A stretch of DNA of 20,853 bases. It comes from Pelargonium nanum. Lineage: Eukaryota > Streptophyta > Magnoliopsida > Geraniales > Geraniaceae. The notes under the pieces were generated by a model. That model was not told where the DNA came from and did not search any database. It worked only from the letters and a program-made list of their open reading frames with translations. Location of the stretch: positions 1-20,853 of the forward strand of contig JAYMTF010001879.1 in assembly GCA_036897485.1 (NCBI GenBank), read 5' to 3'. Positions 10,500 through 19,792 of this stretch are shown piece after piece (the first letter of the stretch is position 1; each line of letters opens with the position of its first letter). A program made the position numbers and the translations under genes.

Positions 10500-11470
10500 G
10501 GATAACCAGATGAGATAGTTGTTTGGTGAACAAAGAGCAAGGAAGTTCCAGTTTGTGCTGTATAGATATTTGTGTTTTTGGAGTGTCATAGGTAGCCACT
10601 CATCTCATCCAAAAATATTCATCATAAAAAATATCTACCAATTCATTTTCAAATATCTTCATCTATATCAGGAATTTCAGGTCAAATTTGGTGGTTCCTA
10701 TGGTTTTTGGGCACCTTCCATTTCCATTCTTTATTATTCATATACATTTGAACAAAATAGCAAACAAATTACCAGTTCCAAAGCGGTCATTTTAGTTTCC
10801 GTTCAGTTTCAAATTGGTTTTCAAATTGTTGTTGTTTTTTGTTTTTGTTTCAATTTAATCACCACGTTGTCATTCCTGTAGCCACGACACGACACTGACA
10901 CGTCATATTTCTAAATAATATAATTTAATAAAGAAAATAAAAATACTTTTTACTCAGTTACAATATGTACCCATTTGAAACAAAAATGATATTAAGAAAA
11001 ACATTTTGTAACAATCTTGATATATAAAGGACTAAATTGAAACATAAATCAAATTGGAGACCAATTTAATAAAAAATGGATAATTAGAGGATCATTTTGC
11101 AACATTCTCAAAATAATAGGTCCATTCATCTCAATCTAATTTTCACCTCAATTCTTTTGTTCCATCTTTTGTTCAGGAGTCAGAACACCCACTGGTCAAA
11201 CAAGTTGGTTCATTATTTCATATCTGTAAAAGATTTTTACTTATATATAATATTTATTCATTGTTTTTATTTTATCAATGGTTGCAAGATAACTAATTTA
11301 TCCCCATACTAATTACATGTCTAGTCTTGCTCTTGCATGATTCTAAAAGTGTCCCTGTGAAATTCTCATGCTGTTAATCTGTTATTGACTTGGGACCACA
11401 TACTCATGCAATTTTAGCAACTTTTGTGCAACTTGTGTGAACTGTGAACTTCATGCATGTTTGCTTTTGC
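10500..11470. promoter_or_regulatory. Divergent intergenic region between RbcX (-) and MIR2275/LYK (+)
   Basis: It should hold the RbcX promoter at its left and the promoter of the microRNA/LYK unit at its right. The interior (about 10680-11130) is AT-rich and includes phrases such as GGACTAAATTGAAACAT and GGATCATTTTGCAACA that resemble ends of non-autonomous plant elements. I could not match terminal repeats. No protein-coding gene is visible on either strand. Confidence 0.4.
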
Positions 11471-11478
11471 TATAAAAA
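11471..11478 (+). promoter_or_regulatory. TATA box for the MIR2275 transcript
   Basis: TATAAAAA in the context TTTTGCTATAAAAACCAAC is a strong plant TATA box. Transcription should start about 30 bases downstream, near 11500-11505, placing the first foldback about 25 bases into the transcript. Confidence 0.6.
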
Positions 11479-11528
11479 CCAACCCACTCTAGCCACTCCT
11501 CTTCAATTCAACCAAAGCTGTATAGACT

Positions 11529-11625
11529 GTATGTGAGAATTGGAGGAAATTAATCCCATTGTCAAATACTACTGTAATTCAGACAGAGAGCACTGGGCTT
11601 AATTTTCTCCAATATCTCACCTCCA
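11529..11625 (+). ncRNA. MIR2275: miR2275-family precursor, hairpin 1
   Basis: The 5' arm, GAGAATTGGAGGAAATTAA (from 11535), pairs with the 3' arm CTTAATTTTCTCCAATATCT (from 11598). The predicted 22-nt mature RNA is 11598-11619, ending CTCCAATATCTCA. From memory, grass miR2275 also ends in CTCCAATATCTCA and its star strand begins AGAATTGGAGG, as here. The duplex has one bulge and a G:U wobble near the middle. The loop is about 35 bases. First of three copies in the same orientation. Confidence 0.8.
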
Positions 11626-11680
11626 CTCTACACTAAAATACAATTATACAATTAAAAAAAAAAAAAAAACAGTGTACAAT

Positions 11681-11762
11681 GTATGTGAGAATTGGAGGAA
11701 ATTAACCCCATTCTGATGCTTTCTAGCTCAATTGGGTTTAATTTCCTCCAATATCTCACCTA
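11681..11762 (+). ncRNA. MIR2275: miR2275-family precursor, hairpin 2
   Basis: The best-formed foldback. Predicted 22-nt mature RNA at 11737-11758, starting TTTAATTTCCTCC and ending AATATCTCA; star strand from 11688, beginning AGAATTGGAGG. The 3' end of the mature strand overhangs the start of the star by two bases, the normal Dicer signature. The stem continues below the duplex: GTATGTGAGA pairs with TCTCACCTAC with one mismatch. The predicted mature RNA is identical to that of hairpin 3. A run of 16 A residues (11654-11669) separates it from hairpin 1. Confidence 0.85.
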
Positions 11763-11814
11763 CAACTTTCACTTGAGTGACAATGGAAACTGGAAAAAAA
11801 GCTGTGGCAGTGAA

Positions 11815-11820
11815 TATAAA
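11815..11820 (+). promoter_or_regulatory. Possible TATA box of the LYK gene, inside the MIR2275 cluster
   Basis: TATAAA in GTGAATATAAACTG. A start about 30 bases on (near 11847) would give LYK a leader of about 190 bases and would cut hairpin 3 in half, so that this shorter mRNA could not make the third microRNA. The alternative is that LYK uses the TATA box at 11471 and carries all three hairpins in its leader. Confidence 0.35.
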
Positions 11821-11895
11821 CTGTATGTGAGAATTGGAGGGAGTTAATTCCATTACCATTGGGTTTAATTTCCTCCAATATCTCATCTCCAGTTT
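11818..11895 (+). ncRNA. MIR2275: miR2275-family precursor, hairpin 3
   Basis: Predicted 22-nt mature RNA at 11864-11885, identical to the one in hairpin 2; star strand from 11830, AGAATTGGAGGGAG. The basal stem AAACTG/CAGTTT (11818-11823 with 11890-11895) closes the structure. The loop is very short, only a few bases around TACC at 11854-11857. It ends 140 bases before the LYK start codon. Confidence 0.8.
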
Positions 11896-12034
11896 GAAAC
11901 AGTGACTGGTTAGGCTCCATTTTTCACTGACCATGCAGAGACTGAGTCCAACAATAAGGACAAAAATGCACACAACATTCATCATAAACAAAACCCAAAC
12001 AGAAAGTCTCAGCCTTTTCCATTCCATCAACAAA

Positions 12035-15000
12035 ATGAGAAGCATACATTTTGGGTTCCTTGTTATTTTCTCATTTCTTCCCAACCCAGAGGCCAAGTGC
12101 ACCACTGGCTGTGCCTTGGCCTTTGCCTCCTACTACGTTTCTCAACCTGAAGGTTCCAATCTCACCTATATCAGCACTATTTTCCGCATCCCCATCCCCG
12201 AAATCCTCCGATACAACCCCGAAATCGGCGGCCGAGACGGTATCGCCACCGCCACCCGAATCCGCGTCCCCTTCTCATGCAACTGCCTCAACGCCGATTT
12301 TCTGGGCCACACTTTCACTTATGTGACTCAATTTGGCGATACTTACGACAACGTTGCTCGAGGACCTTTCGCGAATCTCACCACCGAGGATTGGGTGCAC
12401 AGGGTCAATCGCTATGATGTTACTCGTGTGCCCGATCTGGTCCCCATCAACATCACCGTCAATTGCTCCTGCGGCGATCGCCGAGTCTCCAAACACTACG
12501 GCCTCTTCGCTACCTACCCGCTCCGCTCCGGCGAGAACTTGTCGTTTCTGGCCGCGGAGGCCGGCGTGCCGGCGGAGTTGCTGGTGAAGTACAATCCCAC
12601 CTCCGATTTTAGCGCAGGGACTGGGCTGGTGTTTGTGCCGGCAAAAGGTCAGGCACTTTTACAAGCTTTTGCCTGCTTTTTTACATTATAGAAGTGACAA
12701 TCATTTTCTTAGACTTGCCATTGTTATTATTTTTGTGGCCTATTGCTTGTCTTGGTTTGTTTCATGTCTTTGAAAGAGACAATGCAGAACAGAATTTAAA
12801 AGAGAACAAACAAATGGATCTTTGTTTGAGTGGAAACTGGAAAGAGATTTATTATAAGTCAACTAAGATAGGTAAAAAAAGAAGAAGCATTCATAACATA
12901 AATTTTCACTTCTAGGTTATAGTGTGTCACAACTCACAATGATTGGTTTTCAATCTTCGGACTTGGGACACTCCTGAAAGATGTTATAGATGTCCATCAT
13001 GTTCTTGCAGCAAGTGGTTACATATATTAGAATATATGTTCTTGTACAAATGGACGGTATATTATTTTATTTTGTTCATGTGGAAAGAAAAAAACAAATG
13101 AGCAGAGGCTAACATGTTTGTAAGTAGTTGTCATTTGTCATGAGAGGTCATAGCCATATACAATTAGTTGTTGGTTTAATTATGGTGAATTGTTATGTGT
13201 AGATGCAGCTAATCATTTTCCAGCGTCCCTGTCTGGTTTCTTTATAAAATTTCCATTGGAAACCTAACCTTACTATTTGCATTTGGCAGCATTCTGTGTA
13301 TACATCTGCTGCATATGACAGATTGGCTAATTTCTTATTATACTTAAATCTGCTGCATATGACAAATTGATTAATAGTACTTATTAGTCTATAGGGGGAT
13401 TGTGAGTTGGGTAATATTTGGGCCGCAGCCCATCTTTTCTGGCCCAAATATGAAATTTATGGAGGCCCAGCCCAGGCTTCCTTGCTTCCACAACCACAAG
13501 GCCTTTTCTTTTCTTTTTGCATTTAATTTGTTTAGAGTTAAAACTTAGGAGGCAACTCCCCTAGGAGATTCAATATGTTAAACTGTTGACTCATCTGCTG
13601 ACTTAACCCGACAGAGGAGTCTACTTTCCTCTCTTTTAGCACTATTTCTGAGGTTTTGTTTTTTTTGTTCCATACATTTGTAGGATTATCAGTATTAAGA
13701 ATGCTAAATACAAAGAACAGATGATTTGGAGTTGTTGTACTAGAAGAGTAAAATCTAAGTGTAGCAAAGAATGTGATCTTGCACTGGTTTCTTAATAGGG
13801 GAAACCAACCTCACATTTTGTTGCTGTTGGTACTAGATTGTAATCATTGTATGTTCCGTCATCATGTGGTTGTGTTCGGAAAAATTATCTGTGCCACATG
13901 CTTACTCTCTTAGTTGCAAGGATGATACAAGGTTGCTGGGAGATACAATGCAAACCTTAGTACTACCAAATCCTTAAGGAGTAGTTATCGTCGTAATAGG
14001 ATCCCATACCAGACACTTCGCAACTAAATGTTATTGTGAATTGTTCGTGTGGAAAAGTGTCTCCAAGGATTATAGGTTGTTTGTGACATGTCCTCCCTGC
14101 CCTAGACAGAATTTTAGTTGTTATGCAAAGGAATCTGGCATTCCTGTAGAGTTGTTGCAGACATACAACCCTGATTCGGATGTCAGCAGTGGGAGTAGTT
14201 TGGTCTTTATTCCTGGAAAAAGGTGACTTGGGTTATATTGCCTAGGAACCTGGCATTCCTGCAGAATAGTTGCAAACTGATTCGGGTTTGAGTTATATCC
14301 TCTCCTGCTTATTTAGTTATACCCCTCTCATACTTGAAGCTATTTTCACTCAGTTTTGGCTTTTTCTTGCAGATCAAAGTGGAAACTTTCCACCACTGAA
14401 GTTGAAGTAAGTTATATGATTAGCACATGCTCTTGAACTGAGTTTAAATGCTAAAATTTTCCATTCTATTTGAACCTTTGTCATAGTTGTGTGTGAGTCA
14501 CGTCTCATGTTCTATATCTCTGTTTTTGCAGGACAGGTGAATGGGCTCTTCTCTGAGTACTGCTCGTCTGCTCCAATGCTTACTCCCTACTCTCTCTCTT
14601 TTTATTATTTTAAAAAAATCTTTTCTTTTGTTATAACTTATAACTTATAGGAGGTCGAGCTATGATATGTTGATAGAGAACTTGACGCAAGCTTGAGCAT
14701 ATAGTGTAATAAACTTTCATCTTATTCAGGAATATCGCGCGGACTCATCACAGGCATATCTTTAGCAGGATTTGCTGGCACACTAATTTTAGCATTGGGG
14801 TTATATATTGGGCTTTATAGGAGAAGGAAGGTGGCTGAGTCATCATTTCTCCAAACAGCATTTCAAGATCAAAGTCAACATGGACATGGTGAGTGATACG
14901 AGGTAATTGATAGATAATTTTATGAATTTATTTGTAGCAAAAGCTATTGTTTGAGTGACACCATTATTTTGCCTTTCATGACTGTCTTTGTGCCATCTAG

Positions 15001-18000
15001 TATCTGCCCTCACAATTTTCATTTCTTGTGAAATATTGAACATTTTAAGTGTGGAAGTATGGCTAGATAGTGGATGACTTCTATAATCCAATTTTCACTT
15101 TAACTGAGACACAAGAAGGAAGAGAGCTACAACAGAGGACAAGAAGCAAAAAGCTTTAGGCAATCAGGCCTGCACAAGTAAAAAAAAAACAGCAGAAAAA
15201 TTAAAATAGACTCCATGAACTAAAACTTATGTAGAACTACTTATTCATAAATCATAACACTCCCCCCTCAAGCTGGAGAAAGGATATCAATTACACCCAA
15301 TTTGTTGCAAATGAACTCGACCCTCCAACTGCTTTAGTAAGGACATCAGCAACTGCTCTCGTGTTCTCACGTTTGTACAAATAAGTTTTTGTTCAAATTT
15401 TCACTAATAAAGTTACAATCCATTTCAATATGTTTTGTCCTTTCATGGAATGCTGGTTTTGAGACAATATGAATGACAACTGGCTTATCACACCATGGTT
15501 GGAAATCTCCAGGAGTACCAAAACCAATCTCCTCCATATTCTGATGATCCCACATCAACTCCTTGGTAGTGTCAACCATAGCTCTATACACTGCCTCTGC
15601 ACTAGACCGAGCCACAACAATTTGCTTATTGCTTTCCCAAGCTACTAAGTTTTCCCCAACAAGAACACAGTATCCAGTAGTAGATCTCATATCATCTGGA
15701 GAACCTGCCAAATATGTATCTGAAAAACCTTCTATCATGTCATGTCCATGATTCTTATATTAAATACCACGTCCTAGTGCACTTGTCCAATACTTCAAGA
15801 TCTGTGATAGAGAGACTGAGTTCTCATCATCAGTATAGTAGTGTAGAAGATGCTGAAACCTTAATATCATTCTACATGCATGGTGCTTGGAATTTGGTGG
15901 CATAAGATCTCCTCAATAGAAATGAGGTTCTTGAAACTGTCTTCCAAACACCTCAACTAAAAACACACCTTTTAGGCTGTACAGCTATGCATGAAATTAA
16001 CTGATACATATGTTTTTTTATTCTTTTTCTGAAATGCCTAATGCTAAAACATGCCTTAAGATGTTCACCTCAAATCTAAGGGACTTGCTAAATCATTCTA
16101 ATGGATCAAATTAATGATAGGGCAAAAAAGCATAAATAAGTGAAAAGGTTGTTAGAGATATCTCGTAATATTTACACAATCAATGTCATCCGACATTTTG
16201 TAGCAGTGTTTCAGATTTAGCTGGCATTAAGATCTTGCTATTTGTATGCTTTAGTGATAGATTATGTACTGTTCTATCGATTTAGGTTCTGGTATTAATT
16301 GGAGAAATTTTCAGAATTAGGTGCTCTTGCCGGTGCTGCTTCTCCTGGGCGTACAGGTATTACTGTGGACAAATCAGTGGAATTCACGTATGAAGAGCTA
16401 GCCAAGGCTACTGATGACTTTAACTTGTCTAATAAAATTGGGCAAGGAGGCTTTGGAGCTGTTTACTATGCTGAACTAAGGGGCGAGGTTCGTAATCCTG
16501 CTATTATCTTACATTGCTAGAATTTAACAGGAAAGAAACAAAGTAATGAGAGGGTATGTCCGTTTCTTACTAATGAAGGGGCCCTTTTGTTATTCAAATG
16601 GGCCCACAAAGTCCACGAACTTGAACAGAGCTACTGAAAATATGTGGAGCATAAACATAGAAGTAGAATGCTATCATATTTTTAATTCGTAAAATGTCCT
16701 CATTTCTCTGTAGCTGTCATGGTAACTGGTCTTGATCCGTGTATTTCCTCTTTTCATGGATATCATGCTGCCCTTTGCATCCTTTACCTGCAATATTGAA
16801 TTGGTTGATTCCTGTCATGTAGAAAGCTGCTATCAAGAAGATGGATATGGAAGCGTCAAAAGAATTTCTAGCTGAACTGAAGGTTCTAACTCGTGTTCAT
16901 CACTTGAACTTGGTATTGTACTTCCCTATGATAGTTAATTTCATACAGTAACTTGTACATAGATTTTGGAATGAAGGTGATCATTGGCCAAGCTTCTATT
17001 GTAAATTGGTTGGAATTATCATCTGTAATAAAACCCTTCAGTTGCTAATATACTTGTCTCCAATTATCAGTAATTTTCTGAGGTGCCCTCTTATTAATTC
17101 TATGGCAGTATATATTACCTAATATTTCCCAACACACACACAAGTAATTGAGAATTACTACAGGACCTGGCTTAGCATGCAAAGTATACAAAAATCCATG
17201 AAAAGGATATGTGTGTTTGTGTGTGATTACTCGTCTATATTTACTATTTATGATTGTTAAATTATTACAAAATTGATGATGAGTAGGAGTTAGATGTTAA
17301 TTGTGTAAACGTTAGGTGACAGGATACTGTGTCAAGTAGAGACCATGGATTCAATACTATTTAGAAGATAAGATTCATAACTCATGAGAACTAATTATTA
17401 TATTATGTAATTCGGTGCATTAAAATCATGTGCAGGTACGTTTGATAGGATACTGTGTTGAGGGCGGTCTGTTTTTGGTATACGAGTTCATTGAGAATGG
17501 CAACTTGAGTGAACACTTGCGTTCCTCAGGTGAGGATGATGATGCATCTCACTGTAAACATCTTATCTATTTTACCTAGTTATAAATCAGTGATCTGAAG
17601 ATTTTAGATTGTGCGTGTATTTGCTTTCAGGAAGAGAACCATTATCATGGCCGACTAGGGTGCAAATTGCCTTGGATTCAGCCAGAGGACTTGAATATAT
17701 TCATGAGCATACTGTTCCTGTCTACATACACCGTGATATTAAATCAGCAAACATACTAATTGATAAAAACTTTCATGGGAAGGTTGTTTGGAGTGCCTAC
17801 TCTTTTGTTAACCCTAAAACATAATGTGCGCCAGTTGTCTGACCCAGTTTTTTGCACAGGTTGCAGATTTTGGGTTAACAAGACTAACCGAATTTGGAGG
17901 CGCTTCTTTGCATACTCGTCTTGTAGGAACATTCGGTTACATGCCTCCTGAGTACGATCTTTTTCAAGTTATCTAAGTACACCATTGATTTATACTATAT

Positions 18001-18717
18001 TGAACTCCTTGTCCATTTCTATAGCTATTAAATTTACGCAGTCTGTTATCATCTATCCTTTCTCATGAGACTACGTGGCAGAGAGTTCAAAATTGGAACA
18101 CTTAGCTGAATGTGGTATAGTTCTACATCTGCAGGTATGCACGATATGGTGATCTTTCCCCCAAGATAGATGTATATGCTTTTGGAGTCGTCCTCTATGA
18201 ACTTTTATCAGCCCATGAAGCTGTTCTCAAGACGAATGAATTCGTCACTGAGTCCAGAGGACTTGTTGCTTTGGTTGTTATCTTTTCCCTATCACTCATT
18301 GGTAAATCAATAGCCTCTATTTTGTTTTCCAGAACTAAGTTCTTAAATAAATGTGATGTGTAGTTTGAGGAAGTTCTTAGACAGCCTGATCCAAAAGAAG
18401 ATCTTCGTAAGCTTGTAGACCCCAGGCTCGGAGACGACTATCCGTTTGATTCAATCTATAAGGTAAAATCTCATCTATCCTAGTGAAGGAAAGTATTCTC
18501 CATATATATTTGGTAATGAGAATAGGTGGATAATGTTTATGGATAATTACAGATGGCCTCTCTTGCGAGAGCCTGCACGCATCAAAATCCATTACTGAGA
18601 CCGAGCACGAGATCGATTGTGGTAGCACTAATGACACTTTCATCTTCAACTGAGGATTGGGATGTAGGCTCTTTCTATGAAAATCAAGCCCTAGTAAATC
18701 TAATGTCCGGCCGGTAG
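12035..18717 (+). CDS. CERK1: LysM receptor-like kinase, CERK1/LYK3/NFR1 class, 12 exons, 604 aa
   Basis: Plasma-membrane receptor for chitin or lipochitooligosaccharide signals (family knowledge). Exons: 12035-12647, 14373-14406, 14532-14536, 14730-14888, 16315-16487, 16823-16912, 17436-17529, 17631-17782, 17860-17951, 18135-18273, 18364-18462, 18553-18717. All are GT-AG and in phase; twelve exons is the usual LYK-I count. Signal peptide 1 to about 21; three LysM domains, about 27-80, 93-141 and 155-203, linked by Cys22/Cys26, CNC 82-84 and CSC 144-146. Transmembrane segment about 222-247, then RRRK. The kinase, about 306-580, has GQGGFGAV, Lys333, HRD 423-425, DFG 443-445 and MPPE, so it should be an active RD kinase. 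YAR at 472-474 matches the position of the NFR1 YAQ motif. An ATG 34 codons upstream is in frame but would bury the signal peptide. Ortholog versus paralog status cannot be settled here. Confidence 0.93.
12648..13889 (+). other. First part of LYK intron 1
   Basis: The intron begins GTCAGG after codon 204. Reading on into the intron gives 14 further codons and a stop at 12689-12691. The rest, up to the LysM relic, is AT-rich with no recognisable gene or complete transposon. The short GGCCCA-rich inverted repeat at 13413-13451 is the only structured element seen. Confidence 0.5.
13413..13451. repeat. GGCCCAAATAT inverted repeat, with site-II-like motifs
   Basis: ATATTTGGGCC (13414-13424) and GGCCCAAATAT (13441-13451) form a perfect 11-bp inverted repeat with a 16-base loop. 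A further GGCCCAGCCCA follows at about 13464-13474. TGGGCC/GGCCCA are the core of plant site II promoter motifs bound by TCP factors, so this could be a relic or alternative promoter inside intron 1. It could also be chance. Confidence 0.4.
13890..14226 (+). pseudogene. Decayed second copy of LYK ectodomain coding sequence (LysM2-LysM3)
   Basis: Three frame-shifted pieces line up in order with residues about 105-204 of the intact first exon. Piece 1 (13929-14006): [14 protein letters not shown] and, later, NRIP. Piece 2 (from 14012): [15 protein letters not shown]. Piece 3 (about 14053-14223): [33 protein letters not shown] and [12 protein letters not shown]. At least two frame changes separate them, so no protein can be made. 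It differs substantially from the local exon and in places reads closer to other LYK proteins (KDYx[18 protein letters not shown]). That suggests an old tandem paralog or duplicated exon, not a recent copy. An AG|GTGACT donor-like site remains at its end, at the equivalent position but in a different phase. Confidence 0.85.
14243..14287 (+). repeat. Short second echo of the LysM relic
   Basis: AGGAACCTGGCATTCCTGCAG, continuing to TTGCAAACTGATTCGG, repeats 14128-14177 (AGGAATCTGGCATTCCTGTA and onward to CTGATTCGG) with an internal loss of about nine bases and several substitutions. It is a local tandem duplication of part of the pseudogene's LysM3, separated by about 65 bases. Confidence 0.75.
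14532..14536 (+). other. 5-nt microexon of LYK (exon 3)
   Basis: GACAG between acceptor TTTTTGCAG and donor GTGAAT. It completes Lys216, encodes Thr217 and starts Gly218, producing the juxtamembrane LKTGISRG. TGISRG is a common junction in LYK proteins. Skipping it would shift the frame ahead of the transmembrane segment, so the kinase needs it. Confidence 0.75.
15100..15880 (-). mobile_element. Ty1/copia retrotransposon remnant in LYK intron 4
   Basis: On the minus strand, from about 15830 down to 15300, the sequence encodes the end of a copia polyprotein. It has a GRGI*YKNHGHD stretch, then [45 protein letters not shown], the degraded CDKPVVIHI and [15 protein letters not shown]: the RNase H domain. 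It carries in-frame stops and altered catalytic positions. The normal D in SDADWAG is replaced, since the residues read SDTYLAG. Next come the polypurine tract AGGGGGGAG and TGTTATGATT (from 15259 downward), a likely start of the 3' LTR. The 5' part is missing. It opposes LYK and lies wholly within the intron. Confidence 0.85.
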
Positions 18718-18751
18718 CAATGTAGAAAATCAAGCTCTAGTAAATTTAATG
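18679..18751 (+). repeat. 27-bp duplication spanning the LYK stop codon
   Basis: GAAAATCAAGCCCTAGTAAA and onward (18679-18705, coding ENQALVNLM) recurs at 18725-18751 with two C-to-T changes. The stop codon at 18715-18717 lies between the copies. The second copy is therefore untranslated unless the stop is read through. Confidence 0.85.
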
Positions 18752-19770
18752 GTAGGTTGTTGTCTCAACTTGGAGTATTGATTGTATTGGATTGGAGTTC
18801 AGAGGGAAGAAATGCAATGTTGTATGTATATGATGATTTATTCTGATTCACTTTGATCACAATGAATATATGAATTTTTTGTAGGGCTAATTACAACTTT
18901 TCACTATTTGAAATTACCTACAAAAACTATCAATAATTTGTGATCTTACAAAGTTATGACATAAATGGAGCTCTCATACGTGTCATGTAACCTAATTTTT
19001 TTCTTTCATATTTAGAATTTTACCCTTTTTGATATTTTATATCTTTTTATTTTCCTATTTTAGTCTTTTCAATTGTTACGAATATATGATGTTACTGATG
19101 ATTTCATAAAAAGATATATGATGCATATATTTTCAAATTCTTATGAGAATGTCTAAACGAGCTTGTAGGAAGGTATCAGCGTGAATAAACAGTCTGACAA
19201 CAACTTCTTCAAAATATAAAATAGGAAAAATTACAGATGACACTCCTCAACTAGACACATTTTGTTTTGGGCACCCCTAAACTATTTTTTTGTAACTTTG
19301 AGCTATCATGAACTATCAAGACCTCATTCCGTCGGTAACACCGTTTGTTAAAGTGCAAAATGACAAATATAAGATAATATTTATATAAACTGATAGTTAA
19401 AGTGCAAATGTCGAATAATTAACTAATGTCATTAGTGATATAATAATTAAGTTATCTAGCCAACGATAATATTTAGGCTCTCGCTAGAAACGTTAATAAA
19501 ACTTAGATTGAGAACCTCCTAAAGCATGTTACTACCAACAACTGATTAACAATCAAACATTAAATATGGCCTAATATAATTCTAGGGCTCGAAGGAAATG
19601 TTACTACCTAAAGATGCACCTAGCCTTGAATCATCATCCACACGCAAACCCTAGTTATAGGCACAAATACGCATTAAAGTCAAACAATATTATTTGTCAA
19701 AAGATATCACAAGCATTAAGACTCAATTATTTATATAAGGTGAGTCATCTAATATTAGGTGAGTCAGACA

Positions 19771-19792
19771 CTCAAAACTACGTAGTTTTGAG
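19771..19792. repeat. 22-bp perfect palindrome with a nearby second copy
   Basis: CTCAAAACTAC followed by its exact complement GTAGTTTTGAG. The core CAAAACTACGTAGT recurs at 19813-19826. Paired palindromes around TACGTA could be a transposon end or a bZIP-type protein binding site. The sequence alone does not decide. Confidence 0.7.

Noticed and set aside
10519..10881. 120-codon frame on the plus strand upstream of RbcX
   Set aside because: Phe/Ile/Tyr-rich translation of AT-rich promoter DNA, no domain, antisense to the RbcX upstream region.
11529..11895. Reading the three foldbacks as a simple MITE cluster
   Set aside because: The arms keep a miR2275-type 22-mer and star with Dicer-like offsets, and the spacers differ; a transposon would conserve ends instead. 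Small-RNA data are still needed.
11933..12034. Upstream in-frame ATG giving LYK 34 extra residues
   Set aside because: The extension is polar and would place the hydrophobic signal peptide internally; the start at 12035 fits the family.
11728..12105. 125-codon frame on the minus strand across the microRNA cluster and LYK start
   Set aside because: It is antisense to two hairpins and the LYK signal peptide, and the translation resembles no family; a by-chance frame.
12051..12587. Long alternative-frame ORFs on both strands within LYK exon 1
   Set aside because: They are shadows caused by the GC-rich codon use of this exon; only the frame from 12035 gives LysM domains.
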